DNA of 61,488 nt from Candidatus Avisuccinivibrio pullicola. GTDB taxonomy: Bacteria; Pseudomonadota; Gammaproteobacteria; Enterobacterales; Succinivibrionaceae. The notes under the pieces were generated by a model, which was not told the origin of the DNA, made no database searches, and saw nothing but the letters and a program-made list of their open reading frames with translations. Positions 8,434 to 16,457 of the stretch are shown piece by piece. The stretch is from contig DVOQ01000094.1 in NCBI GenBank assembly GCA_018713485.1, forward strand, positions 1-61,488, read 5' to 3'. Made by a program: the position numbers and the translations under genes. Numbering within the stretch: the stretch's first letter is position 1; every line of letters begins with the position of its first letter.

Positions 8434-9111
8434 CTAATCCTCAAGCAGGGCGCAGACGAGGGAGGCGGAGCGGTCACCCGCATAGCGCTCGAAATTAAGG
8501 TTACTGCTGAGCGCTCCGTCATCGGCTCCGTCGGAGACTGCGCGGATCACGAGGAAGGGGACGTTGCAGTCCGTGCACACCTGCCCGGTAGCTGCGCCTT
8601 CCATTTCCACGGCCACCGCCGCGGGGAAGAGCTCCCTGAGTTCCGAAACCTTCTGCGCCGAGGAGATAAACTGATCGCCCGTGAGCACGAGTCCGCTTTT
8701 TACCTTGTGTCCGTTGAGAGCCGCAAGGGCCTTGCTGACGAGTCTTGCGTCGCACTTAAAGGTCAGGCTCTTGCCCGGTACCTGTCCCTTCGCATAGCCA
8801 AAACCCGTCGCGTCCACGTCATGGTAGGCCACCTCGGTGGCGATAATCTCATCCCCGATAGCGAGCGCAGTGGCAAGCCCGCCGGCCGCTCCGGTGTGGA
8901 TCACCGCGTCACAGTGATAATGCGTGCACAGTAAAGTGGCGGCGAGAGCGGCGCTGACCTTGCCGATCCCCGATTTGACGATGACCACGTTTTTGCCATT
9001 AAGAGAACCCACATGAAAAGTCAGCCCCGCGAGCTTTTCCTCCCTGACCTGAGCCTTGCTCAGTAACAGGGCTACTTCTTCATCCATGGCTCCGATAATT
9101 CCGTATTGCAT
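8434..9111 (-). CDS. mtnN: 5'-methylthioadenosine/S-adenosylhomocysteine nucleosidase
   Basis: MtnN hydrolyses methylthioadenosine and S-adenosylhomocysteine to adenine plus the thioribose or ribosylhomocysteine, detoxifying SAM products and feeding autoinducer-2 synthesis. From the ATG at 9111 the protein is 225 residues. It begins MQYGIIGAMDEEVALLL, contains IHTGAAGGLATALAIGDEI near 70, and VAVEMEGAATGQVC near 165, with FLVIRAVSDGAD carrying the catalytic aspartate near 195. The ATG at 9111 is chosen because GAGGAG lies seven bases upstream; an in-frame GTG at 9129 lies before that site. It is upstream of the CbiB-like gene on the same strand. Confidence 0.96.
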   Translation of the reverse strand: MQYGIIGAMDEEVALLLSKAQVREEKLAGLTFHVGSLNGKNVVIVKSGIGKVSAALAATLLCTHYHCDAVIHTGAAGGLATALAIGDEIIATEVAYHDVDATGFGYAKGQVPGKSLTFKCDARLVSKALAALNGHKVKSGLVLTGDQFISSAQKVSELRELFPAAVAVEMEGAATGQVCTDCNVPFLVIRAVSDGADDGALSSNLNFERYAGDRSASLVCALLED

Positions 9112-9471
9112 AGCCGCTCTCCTCGTCACGCTCGCTTATGAAAAACCTTCATCAGGGCGCAGTCTCACGTCCGCGCCCGGGATTTCGTTTAGAATTATAT
9201 ACAGAATCCCTCCTGATGCGGATTCATTTTAGCACAGGGCGTAAGGTCCTATGTTACCTGTAACATAGCGGACAGGGCATTTACACAGGCTTTACAGCGA
9301 CAGGAAACGAGGTACCCTTACGGTGCTCCGCACGGCAAAAATGCTTAAAAATTTTGATGGCCCTCAAAAAAGAGACACTGCAATGTGCCGTTTGTTCTTT
9401 AAGTGTTACACAATACGTTCATTGAGCCAAACCTTCATGTTTTTTGATTACTAAGTAAAAGAGGTGTTTAA
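9112..9471. promoter_or_regulatory. Divergent intergenic region between mtnN and glgC
   Basis: These 360 bases hold the starts of two divergent transcripts and no gene. A perfect 20-base palindrome lies at 9249-9268. Towards glgC the sequence becomes AT-rich (TTTTTTGATTACTAAGTAAAAG), and GAGGTG at 9460-9465 is a plausible ribosome site seven bases before the GTG start. Confidence 0.6.
9249..9268. promoter_or_regulatory. Perfect palindrome resembling a GntR/IdnR (LacI-family) operator
   Basis: CTATGTTACCTGTAACATAG has nine-base perfect arms around a CT centre. The core ATGTTA-N4-TAACAT matches the recalled consensus of the E. coli gluconate repressor GntR and of IdnR. It is about 138 bases upstream of mtnN and 203 bases upstream of the glgC start. 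The matching regulator gene is not in this window. Confidence 0.55.
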
Positions 9472-10794
9472 GTGGAGAACGCACGTGACGTAGCCAAGCA
9501 GACTCTGGCGTTAGTCCTGGCCGGTGGCCGCGGTAGCAGACTGCATATGCTCACCGATCGCAGAGCCAAGCCTGCCGTGTATTTTGGCGGTAAGTTCAGA
9601 ATTATTGACTTTGCCCTGTCCAACTGCGTGAACTCGGGTATTACCAGAATCGGTGTCGTGACTCAGTACAAGTCTCACAGCTTACTCCGTCATTTACAGT
9701 CCGGCTGGTCCTTCCTGCGCAATCAGTTCAACGAGTTTATCGATCTGCTCCCAGCTCAGCAGCGTGTGGATGAGGAGCACTGGTATCAGGGAACCGCTGA
9801 CGCCGTCTATCAGAATATTGACATTATCCGTAACCACCGTCCGAAGTACATCGTGATTCTGGCCGGTGATCACATCTACAAGATGGACTATGCCGCCATG
9901 GTGCTCGATCACATTCACCACGGCAAGCCCCTGACCGTGGCCTGCATCCCGATCCCGCGCAAGGATGCCCGCGCTTATGGCGTGATGGCCGTGGACGGTG
10001 AAGGCACCATTACCGATTTCGTGGAGAAGCCCGCCGATCCGCCCTGCATGCCCGGCGACGAAACCCGTTCTCTGGCCTCCATGGGTATTTACGTCTTCGA
10101 CGCCGACTACCTCTTTGAGGTGCTGCAGAAGGACGCCGAGAACCCCAACTCCCACCGCGACTTCGGCATGGACATCATCCCTGCCATGGTGAGAGAGCAC
10201 AAGGCCTACGCTCACGACTTCTCGCTCTCTTGCATCCGCAATGCCGGCAATCCCGATATCTGCTACTGGCGTGACGTCGGTACCATTGACGCTTACTGGG
10301 AAGCCAACATGGATATCGCCTCCGTGCAGCCGCAGTTAGACGTCTACGACACCAACTGGCCCATCTGGACTCATCAGGTGCAGATGCCACCGGCCAAGTA
10401 TGTGCAGGATATCAACGGCACTTCTTCCATCGTGAGAAACTCCGTCTGCTCGGCAGGCTGCATTATCTCCGGTTCCTCCATCAATCAGTCGGTGCTCTTC
10501 TCCGCCGCCCGCGTGCACTCCAACTGCTTCTTAACCGAGGCCGTAGTGCTCCCGAGCTGCGTCATCAACCGCGGCTGCCGCTTAACCAAGGTGGTGTTAG
10601 ACCGTGGCGTGGAGCTGCCGCGTGATCTCATCGTCGGTGAGGATGCCGAGGTTGATGCCCGCCGCTTCTACCGCTCCGAGGGCGGTGTGGTGCTCATCAC
10701 ACGTGAGATGATGAAGAAGCTGCGTGCCAACGAGCCTGAGCTGTTCAAGGATTTTGACAGCTACAGAGCCTCCGCTGTGCCGCTCTATGTCTAA
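9472..10794 (+). CDS. glgC: Glucose-1-phosphate adenylyltransferase
   Basis: GlgC makes ADP-glucose from ATP and glucose-1-phosphate, the committed step of bacterial glycogen synthesis, and is usually regulated by glycolytic effectors. The 440-residue protein has the nucleotidyltransferase motif LVLAGGRGSRLHMLTDRRAKPA at about 13-34, FRIIDFALSNC at 43-53, VVTQYKSHSLLRHL and WYQGTADAVYQN, then a C-terminal left-handed beta helix. The start is GTG at 9472, preceded by AGAGGTG. No glgA, glgB or glgP is nearby, so it is separated from the usual glycogen operon. The stop overlaps the start of dgt by eight bases (ATGTCTAA). Confidence 0.97.
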   Translation: MENARDVAKQTLALVLAGGRGSRLHMLTDRRAKPAVYFGGKFRIIDFALSNCVNSGITRIGVVTQYKSHSLLRHLQSGWSFLRNQFNEFIDLLPAQQRVDEEHWYQGTADAVYQNIDIIRNHRPKYIVILAGDHIYKMDYAAMVLDHIHHGKPLTVACIPIPRKDARAYGVMAVDGEGTITDFVEKPADPPCMPGDETRSLASMGIYVFDADYLFEVLQKDAENPNSHRDFGMDIIPAMVREHKAYAHDFSLSCIRNAGNPDICYWRDVGTIDAYWEANMDIASVQPQLDVYDTNWPIWTHQVQMPPAKYVQDINGTSSIVRNSVCSAGCIISGSSINQSVLFSAARVHSNCFLTEAVVLPSCVINRGCRLTKVVLDRGVELPRDLIVGEDAEVDARRFYRSEGGVVLITREMMKKLRANEPELFKDFDSYRASAVPLYV

Positions 10795-12172
10795 TCTGGA
10801 CTCATACCTAAGCGCGCTCACCTGCCCCTTACGGCAGGAGGGCGCGTCAGGACTGCCGGGCGCTGATGCGCCCGGTGCGTTTTTAGCTTCAGAGCAAAAC
10901 CCTGTTCTCCTGCCTTTTGAAGAAGACCGTCTGCGCATTACCCTCTGCGCTCCCGTGCGCCGTCTGCAGCAGAAAACCCAGGTTTTTCCTCTGGATGTAA
11001 GAACCTCCTCCCGCAGCCGCCTCACCCACTCCCTGGAGGTGCAGGTTTATTTAAGACATTTAATGCAGCTTCTGTGCAGGAAGGCCCCGCCGCTTACCCC
11101 CTACGCGGCGGCGCTGACTGTGCTCTGTGAAAATGCAGCTCTCCTCCATGACATTGGCAACCCGCCCTTCGGGCATTTCGGGGAATGTCTTACCGCAAAG
11201 TTCACAGGAAAGGCGGCTGCAGAGCGGGCGTCTGAGCTTAGTGAAAGTGAGAGGGAGGATCTCAGCTTTTTTAACGGCAACGCCCAGGGACTGCGGCTTG
11301 TCACCACCATACAGCGCCTGAATCTGACCTTAGGTCAGTTAAGCGCCATGATGAAGTACCCCCAGACTTACGCTGAAAAGGTCTCAGGCCGGGGGCGTGG
11401 CGGCGTGGGAGTTTTTTTACCGGAAGCTCCGCTGCTTCTGCGTATCCGCAGAGAGCGGGGTACGGAGGACGTCAATCCTCTCGCCTTTATCATGGAGCTT
11501 TGCGACGATCTCGCATATGTCCTTGCTGATCTGGAGGATGCCTTCGATAACCGCGTGCTCTCCTATGCCACTTTCTACGCCTTTGCCGAGAACCTGAGCT
11601 CTAAGCTGCCCTCCCCCTTTAAGGAAGGTTTACAGCCTTCCGCCCTCTACGCCGCTTTCGCGCTCTCGCCTTCCGAGGGTATGCAGGCGGTGCGCCGCGT
11701 CATCGCTACGGCTTATCTTGAGGAAGTCGCCTCCCATCTCTCCGCTCATCTTGAAGAGCTGTTACAGAGGGGGGAGGTGGATCTTTCCGGACTTACCGCC
11801 GTGCAGGTGGTGCGCGCCTTCAAGGACTTCGAGCGTCATGAGGTTTACGAGAGCGTGCATGTCGAGAGTCTCGAACTGGCCGGAGCTGCCTACCTTGAAA
11901 GTCTCTTTAGGCACTATGGCGTCTTACTTGAGGAAAACGCCCGCGACTTTTACCGGGAACTTTCAGGCCGCGGCGGTTCCCCGTATTTAAGGCGGCTGGC
12001 CCACCGTATCTCGCGCCGTCCCCGCGAGGCTTATTTAAACGCCCTGCGGACGGGAGTCCCTCTAAGCGAGCTGTATTTGCGCGTGCGCCTTATCTCCGAT
12101 TACGTCTCAGGCATGACCGATACCTACGCCGCTCACGAGGCGGGTATCCTGGAGGGCCACGCCCCGCTCTAG
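10787..12172 (+). CDS. dgt: Deoxyguanosinetriphosphate triphosphohydrolase-like HD protein
   Basis: Dgt-type HD enzymes hydrolyse dNTPs, classically dGTP, to the nucleoside and tripolyphosphate. From the ATG at 10787 the protein is 461 residues. The HD signature is complete: SRLTHSLEVQVY near 75 (first His), ALLHDIGNPPFGHFGE near 118 (His-Asp) and LCDDLAYVLADLEDA near 235 (last Asp). It is slightly shorter than E. coli Dgt (505). The start is set by translational coupling to glgC and by the residues MSNLDSYLSALTCP; an in-frame upstream codon at 10724 would lie deep inside glgC. Pairing with glgC is unusual and may only reflect shared transcription. Confidence 0.92.
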   Translation: MSNLDSYLSALTCPLRQEGASGLPGADAPGAFLASEQNPVLLPFEEDRLRITLCAPVRRLQQKTQVFPLDVRTSSRSRLTHSLEVQVYLRHLMQLLCRKAPPLTPYAAALTVLCENAALLHDIGNPPFGHFGECLTAKFTGKAAAERASELSESEREDLSFFNGNAQGLRLVTTIQRLNLTLGQLSAMMKYPQTYAEKVSGRGRGGVGVFLPEAPLLLRIRRERGTEDVNPLAFIMELCDDLAYVLADLEDAFDNRVLSYATFYAFAENLSSKLPSPFKEGLQPSALYAAFALSPSEGMQAVRRVIATAYLEEVASHLSAHLEELLQRGEVDLSGLTAVQVVRAFKDFERHEVYESVHVESLELAGAAYLESLFRHYGVLLEENARDFYRELSGRGGSPYLRRLAHRISRRPREAYLNALRTGVPLSELYLRVRLISDYVSGMTDTYAAHEAGILEGHAPL

Positions 12173-12193
12173 TCTCTGAAGTATTCCTGATCT

Positions 12194-12268
12194 CACACAA
12201 TTGAGATCTGCAAGCCCATGATTTGTAAAACATTTGAGCCAAAAGACTATAATATGCGCAATTGTGTG
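12194..12268 (+). promoter_or_regulatory. Promoter with flanking inverted repeat before the acyltransferase gene
   Basis: A good -10 hexamer TATAAT stands at 12248-12253, with a weak -35 TTGTAA at 12223-12228 (19-base spacing). CACACAATTG at 12194-12203 and its exact complement CAATTGTGTG at 12259-12268 bracket the promoter, the second copy overlapping the expected transcription start. This arrangement could be a repressor operator pair. No regulator is identified. Confidence 0.5.
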
Positions 12269-12309
12269 CCCTTAGGCCATGAAGTGTAATTAGAAAAAAT
12301 TTTTATCCG

Positions 12310-13479
12310 ATGCTATCTTCCAAGAATCCTGTACTGTCTACCGACGATCCCCTGTTTGATGATATCCGTCCCTGCCGCGATAACGAGGTAGTCTCGGAAT
12401 TGGCCAAGATCACCGCCGATCCCGCGGTCGTGGACGGTCTGCTGCGCTTTCGCTATCCCCTGCTCTCCAGAGTCGCGCCCTTTATCTTAAGACCCTTAGC
12501 CCGCATGAAGCTGCGTGCTGCGGTTTCCCATATCACCAACGTCGCGCAGTTCCAGGATTTAGTGGCCGATTTCATGCGTCACATGATCGCCACCACCACC
12601 GATGGCGTGACTTATGAAGGCTTTGACAAGCTTGACAGGGATCGCGGCTATCTCTTTATTTCCAATCACCGCGATATTTCCCTCGATCCGGCCTTCGTGG
12701 ACATGGCCTTACACGAGAACGGTCTTAGAACCGTGCGTATCGCCATCGGCGACAATCTGTTAAAAATGCCCGCCGCCACTTCCTTAATGCGCCTTAACAA
12801 GAGCTTTATCGTCAAGCGCTCCGTTACCTCGCCGCGGGAGAAACTAAAGGAGCTTACCAAGCTTTCGCAGTACATCGGTCTTTCCCTCAGGGAAGGCAAG
12901 TCCATCTGGATTGCGCAGCGCGAGGGTCGTGCCAAGGACGGCAATGACCGTACCGACGCCACCGTGCTCAAGATGTTCCACGTTTACGGCCGTCAGCTCA
13001 AGGTGCCCTTTGCCGAGTACCTGCGGGACCTTAACATCGTTCCGGTCTCCATCAGCTATGAATTTGACCCGGGCGACGTCGCCAAGGCCCGTGAGCTTTA
13101 CGAAAAGGCTCTCCATGGCTCTTACCACAAGACTCCTCTGGAGGATATCCGCAGTATTATTGACGGTATTAAGGGCTATAAGGGGCACGTCAGCATCGTG
13201 GCCGGCGAACCTATTACCGGAGGCTTTGAAACCCCTGAAGAATTAGCGCAGCTGATTGACCGTTTCATCTATACGCATTATAAAATGTATGCCCCGACCC
13301 TGATTGCCGCCGGAGCCGGGCAGAATGCGGTAAGTGAGGCGGACAGGCAGCGTTTCTCCGCGCGCATGGCAGAGTGCCCTGCCGAGCTTAAGGAGCGCGT
13401 GCTCTCCATGTACGCTTACCCCTACCGTAATCTTCAGGCCCTGAAAGAGGCTGACGCGGTTAAGACTGAGAGTGATTGA
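12310..13479 (+). CDS. PlsC-like glycerol acyltransferase family protein
   Basis: The protein has 389 residues with a central LPLAT/PlsC-type acyltransferase domain. YLFISNHRDISLDPAFVDMAL near residues 115-135 is the acyl-transfer motif in its NHRDI-LD variant. SIWIAQREGRAKDGNDRTD near 198 is the second motif, binding the glycerol-phosphate. It is longer than PlsC (about 245) because of an N-terminal extension of about 90 residues and a C-terminal tail. Similar long proteins in Vibrio relatives are labelled glycerol acyltransferases; the substrate is unproven. It probably acts at the inner-membrane face in phospholipid synthesis or remodelling. The downstream lipoprotein gene follows with almost no gap. 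Confidence 0.75.
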   Translation: MLSSKNPVLSTDDPLFDDIRPCRDNEVVSELAKITADPAVVDGLLRFRYPLLSRVAPFILRPLARMKLRAAVSHITNVAQFQDLVADFMRHMIATTTDGVTYEGFDKLDRDRGYLFISNHRDISLDPAFVDMALHENGLRTVRIAIGDNLLKMPAATSLMRLNKSFIVKRSVTSPREKLKELTKLSQYIGLSLREGKSIWIAQREGRAKDGNDRTDATVLKMFHVYGRQLKVPFAEYLRDLNIVPVSISYEFDPGDVAKARELYEKALHGSYHKTPLEDIRSIIDGIKGYKGHVSIVAGEPITGGFETPEELAQLIDRFIYTHYKMYAPTLIAAGAGQNAVSEADRQRFSARMAECPAELKERVLSMYAYPYRNLQALKEADAVKTESD

Positions 13480-13484
13480 TTGAG

Positions 13485-14123
13485 ATGAGACTGTTTCATC
13501 CCGTTTTCAATGAGGATGGTAGTGTGTCGTTATTTCGGGTAACCTGCCTTGTGGTGCTGGCCTTAAGCATGGTGGCCTGTGCCGTGTTAAAGCAGGATGC
13601 AGGCCGCGACAGCGCGGCCGTAAAGAACGATCCCGCCACGGTGGCGCAGAATTTAAGCAGCGAAGCTCTCGAGGAGCTTCCCCCTGAGGTTCGCCTCGAG
13701 ACGGTGCGCGCCTTAGCGGTCAGTGAGCTTTACGAGGGAATGGAGTTCTTCCGCGCCTGCGGTACCATCAATCAGGGCTTTGAAGGCTGTAACTTCACGT
13801 TCTCGGATAAGGTGCTGCGCTCCTTCATCTCCACCGTGGACGCAGCCGATGATGGTTTTTATCTGCGTTTGAAGGCCAAGGGTGAGCAGTTAAACGATCT
13901 CTGCGTGGAGTTTGCCGCCGATTCCTCGGGAAATGGCGTGCGCGCCTTTGACCGTCAGGGGGACGAGCGTCAGGACTGCCTTTTAGAACCAGAATCGCTG
14001 GCCTTTGGTGATATTCACCGCATCACGGATGATTTAAACGGTAACCCCGCCCCTTCAGGCAAGGCTCCGGTGCTCACGGAAGTGGCCCGTCACGAGATAA
14101 AGTCCGGCAATTCCCAGATTTAG
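13485..14123 (+). CDS. Putative lipoprotein or membrane-anchored protein, unknown
   Basis: I do not recognise this protein of about 212 residues. A hydrophobic stretch (RVTCLVVLALSMVACAVLKQD) ends in a possible lipobox MVAC. The start is ambiguous. An ATG at 13485 gives a 16-residue hydrophilic lead, whereas a GTG at 13524, with GAGG eight bases upstream, gives a classic short lipoprotein signal peptide and may be the true start. The mature part is acidic and has three or four cysteines (FFRACGT, FEGCNFTF, DLCVEF, QDCLLEP), suggesting disulfides in the periplasm. It is probably cotranscribed with the acyltransferase gene. Confidence 0.6.
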   Translation: MRLFHPVFNEDGSVSLFRVTCLVVLALSMVACAVLKQDAGRDSAAVKNDPATVAQNLSSEALEELPPEVRLETVRALAVSELYEGMEFFRACGTINQGFEGCNFTFSDKVLRSFISTVDAADDGFYLRLKAKGEQLNDLCVEFAADSSGNGVRAFDRQGDERQDCLLEPESLAFGDIHRITDDLNGNPAPSGKAPVLTEVARHEIKSGNSQI

Positions 14124-14225
14124 AAAAGAGCGGGAAAGTTCTCCTCTGTGCCGCGCCCTCAAGTCTGCGCGGCTATGTTAGAATTGCGCCATTGCCCCGC
14201 GGGGGCCTTTTCTATGGACACAAGC

Positions 14226-14939
14226 ATGAAGATTTCCCGTAACACGGTGGTAACCGTTAATTTCGTCGTTACCGATCCCACCGGCAAGGTGGTGGGTCGC
14301 ACTGATCCCAAGTCCCCGATTGAAGCTCTGTTAGGTCACGGCTCGTTAGTGCCGGGTTTAGAGCAGGCCTTAGACGGCCACGAGAAAGGCGACAGCTTTA
14401 CCACGACCTTAAATCCCGCCCTGGCTTATGGCGAGATGGATGAGTCTCTTATTCAGACTATCGATCGCCGCATGTTCGGTGATTTCCCCTTAGAAGTGGG
14501 TAATGTGTTTGAAGCCGACACCAGTCGCGGCCGCGTGGGCGTGGTGGTCAAGGAGATCCGCGATAACGAGGTGGTCGTGGATGGCAACCATCCCCTCGCG
14601 GGACAGACTCTGACTTTCCTCGTGACCGTCGAGGACGTGCGCGAGGCCACGAAGGAAGAGATTGAGCACGGTCACGTGCATCATGGCGGTCATTGCCCCT
14701 CTGAAGGCGGTCACGAGCATCACTGCTGCTGCGGCCATCACCATCACGAGGGTGAAGAGGGCGAGCACCACTGCTGCGGTCATCACCATCACGAGGGTGA
14801 AGAGGGCGAGCACCACTGCTGCGGCCATCATCACGAGGGTGAAGAGGGTGAGCATCACTGCTGTGGCCGTCATCACCACGAAGGTGAGGAAGGCGAAGGC
14901 CAGCATTGCTGCCATCACCATGAGCACAGTGCTCAGTAA
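14226..14939 (+). CDS. slyD: FKBP-type peptidyl-prolyl isomerase SlyD with long metal-binding tail
   Basis: SlyD is a cytoplasmic prolyl isomerase and chaperone that stores nickel and helps hydrogenase maturation. From the ATG at 14226 the protein has 237 residues. The FKBP core with inserted flap covers about 1-150 (MKISRNTVVTVNFVVTDPTG, LLGHGSLVPGLEQALDGHEKG, AYGEMDESLIQTIDRRMF). The tail from about 150 is a tandem array of His-His-Cys-Cys-Gly-His and Glu-Gly-Glu-Glu-Gly-Glu blocks. E. coli SlyD has 196 residues with an irregular tail. The ATG at 14226 is chosen by alignment to the usual N terminus; ATG 14214 and GTG 14148 are alternatives. Confidence 0.95.
   Translation: MKISRNTVVTVNFVVTDPTGKVVGRTDPKSPIEALLGHGSLVPGLEQALDGHEKGDSFTTTLNPALAYGEMDESLIQTIDRRMFGDFPLEVGNVFEADTSRGRVGVVVKEIRDNEVVVDGNHPLAGQTLTFLVTVEDVREATKEEIEHGHVHHGGHCPSEGGHEHHCCCGHHHHEGEEGEHHCCGHHHHEGEEGEHHCCGHHHEGEEGEHHCCGRHHHEGEEGEGQHCCHHHEHSAQ
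14718..14900 (+). repeat. Tandem repeat of 42-48 bases inside the slyD tail
   Basis: Four in-frame units of 48, 45, 42 and 48 bases start at 14718, 14766, 14811 and 14853. Each encodes roughly HHCCGHHHHEGEEGE, and a partial fifth unit follows. All length differences are multiples of three, so the frame is kept. This is the pattern expected from slippage or unequal recombination under selection for a metal-binding tail. Confidence 0.9.
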
Positions 14940-14964
14940 CAACCGTTTCGTTCTTTAATCAGTC

Positions 14965-14986
14965 AGGGCGTCCGTATGGACGCCCT
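14965..14986 (+). promoter_or_regulatory. Perfect hairpin just upstream of thiI
   Basis: AGGGCGTCC and GGACGCCCT form a nine-base-pair perfect stem with a GTAT loop. It starts 25 bases after the slyD stop and ends 13 bases before the ATG at 15000. There is no T-run, so it is a weak terminator candidate. Its position where a ribosome site should be suggests a translational control element or a processing site. Confidence 0.5.
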
Positions 14987-14999
14987 CAGCCTTATGCCC

Positions 15000-16454
15000 A
15001 TGAAATTCATCCTGCGCCTGTTTCCCGAAATCTCCATTAAAAGCAAGCCGGTACGTAACCGCCTTATCAAGAATCTGCAGCAGAACCTCTTTAACGTGGC
15101 CCGCCACCACGGCTATACGGTACACGTGTTTTCGCAGTGGGATAAGCTTATCGTCAATTTTGACGAGGGCGTTTTAAGTCCCGAGAAGGCGGTAAGTGAA
15201 CTTTCGCGGATCCCCGGCATTCACTCCTTCCTCGAGGTAAGAGAGTTTCCCTTAGTCTCCATTGAGGATATCTTTGAAAAGAGCCGTGACGTATTAGGAC
15301 CCATGATCGTGGGTAAGAGTTTTGCCCTCCGTGTCAAGCGCCGCGGGCATCACGAGTTTACCTCGCAGCAGGTGGAGCGTCAGTTAGGCGGAATGTTCAA
15401 GGCCCATTACGAGAATTTAGGCGTGAATCTCTCGCATCCTGACGTGACCTTAAACGTGGAGATCGATAACGATAAGGTTTACATCGTGACCGGCCGCCAT
15501 AAGGGGTTAGGCGGCTATCCGGTGGGTTCTCAGGGTGAGGTGGTGAGCCTCATTTCAGGCGGCTTTGACAGCGGGGTGGCGACCTTTGATGCCATCCGCC
15601 GCGGCCTTAAGGTCAATTACCTCTTCTTTAACATGGGCGGCACTGCCCATGAGTTAGGGGTCAAGCAGGAGTCCTATTTCATTTGGGACCGCTATGCGGC
15701 CTCGCACCGCGTCAAATTTACCGCCGTGCCCTTTGAGGAAGTGGTAGGGCAGATCCTTGAGCGCACCCATCACGGCGTGCGCGGCGTGATCCTGAAGCGC
15801 ATGATGGTGCGCGTGGCCTCGAAGATCGCTAAGCGTTACGGCGTGGATGCCCTGGTGACCGGTGAGAGCGTGGGCCAGGTGTCAAGTCAGACACTGATTA
15901 ACCTGTCGCATATCGACCGTGCCTCCGAGGTTTTAGTGATCCGCCCCTTAAGTCTTTCGGACAAGCAGGAGATCATCGATAAGGCCAGGGAGATTGGCAC
16001 GGCGGGTTTTGCCGAGAGCATGCCCGAGTACTGCGGCGTGATCTCCGATCATCCCAACGTCTGTCCCACCGAGGCCTTTATCCTTGAGCAGGAGGCTTTA
16101 ATGGACGCGGACGTGGTGGACAGGGCCGTGGAAAAGGCCCGCACCCTTGATATCCGTGATATCCCCGAGGATACGGCCCGTCTTGAGACCGAGGTGGAGA
16201 CGGTGACGGAGCTCATGCCCGGTGACGTCATCCTTGACGTGCGCGCCCCCGATGACGTGGAGCGCTCGCCGCTTACCGTTGAGGGACATGAGATCATCGC
16301 GCTGCCTTTCTACAGAGTGGCGGCGGAATTTGAAAACCTTGACCGCATGAAGCGCTATGCGCTCTACTGCGATCAGGGCGTGATGAGTTTAATGCAGGCC
16401 CGCCAGTTAAAGGAAATGGGTCATCACAACGTAAAGGTTTACCGCAAGGAGTAA
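15000..16454 (+). CDS. thiI: tRNA 4-thiouridine synthase ThiI with rhodanese domain
   Basis: ThiI activates U8 of tRNA with ATP and inserts sulfur from IscS to make 4-thiouridine, and also supplies sulfur for thiazole synthesis. The 484-residue protein has an N-terminal ferredoxin-like/THUMP region (1-165), the PP-loop ATP-pyrophosphatase motif SGGFDSGVA near 184, and a C-terminal rhodanese domain from about 390. That domain has the persulfide cysteine in ALYCDQGVMSL near 459. The start is ATG 15000 because the protein then begins MKFILRLFPEISIKS like known ThiI; ATG 14976 falls inside the hairpin. No clear Shine-Dalgarno is visible. Confidence 0.95.
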   Translation: MKFILRLFPEISIKSKPVRNRLIKNLQQNLFNVARHHGYTVHVFSQWDKLIVNFDEGVLSPEKAVSELSRIPGIHSFLEVREFPLVSIEDIFEKSRDVLGPMIVGKSFALRVKRRGHHEFTSQQVERQLGGMFKAHYENLGVNLSHPDVTLNVEIDNDKVYIVTGRHKGLGGYPVGSQGEVVSLISGGFDSGVATFDAIRRGLKVNYLFFNMGGTAHELGVKQESYFIWDRYAASHRVKFTAVPFEEVVGQILERTHHGVRGVILKRMMVRVASKIAKRYGVDALVTGESVGQVSSQTLINLSHIDRASEVLVIRPLSLSDKQEIIDKAREIGTAGFAESMPEYCGVISDHPNVCPTEAFILEQEALMDADVVDRAVEKARTLDIRDIPEDTARLETEVETVTELMPGDVILDVRAPDDVERSPLTVEGHEIIALPFYRVAAEFENLDRMKRYALYCDQGVMSLMQARQLKEMGHHNVKVYRKE

Positions 16455-16457
16455 ACG

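Noticed and set aside
10724-10787. An upstream start for dgt inside glgC
   Set aside because: The extra 21 residues lie in another frame of glgC. The overlap codon at 10787 gives a normal N terminus and translational coupling.
14718-14900. Short regular repeats that could suggest a CRISPR array
   Set aside because: Units are contiguous, in frame and coding within slyD, with no unique spacers.
14490-14942. A 150-codon antisense frame across the slyD tail
   Set aside because: It exists only because the GC-rich tandem repeat lacks stops on the other strand. The low-complexity Met/Val/Ala translation is a shadow.
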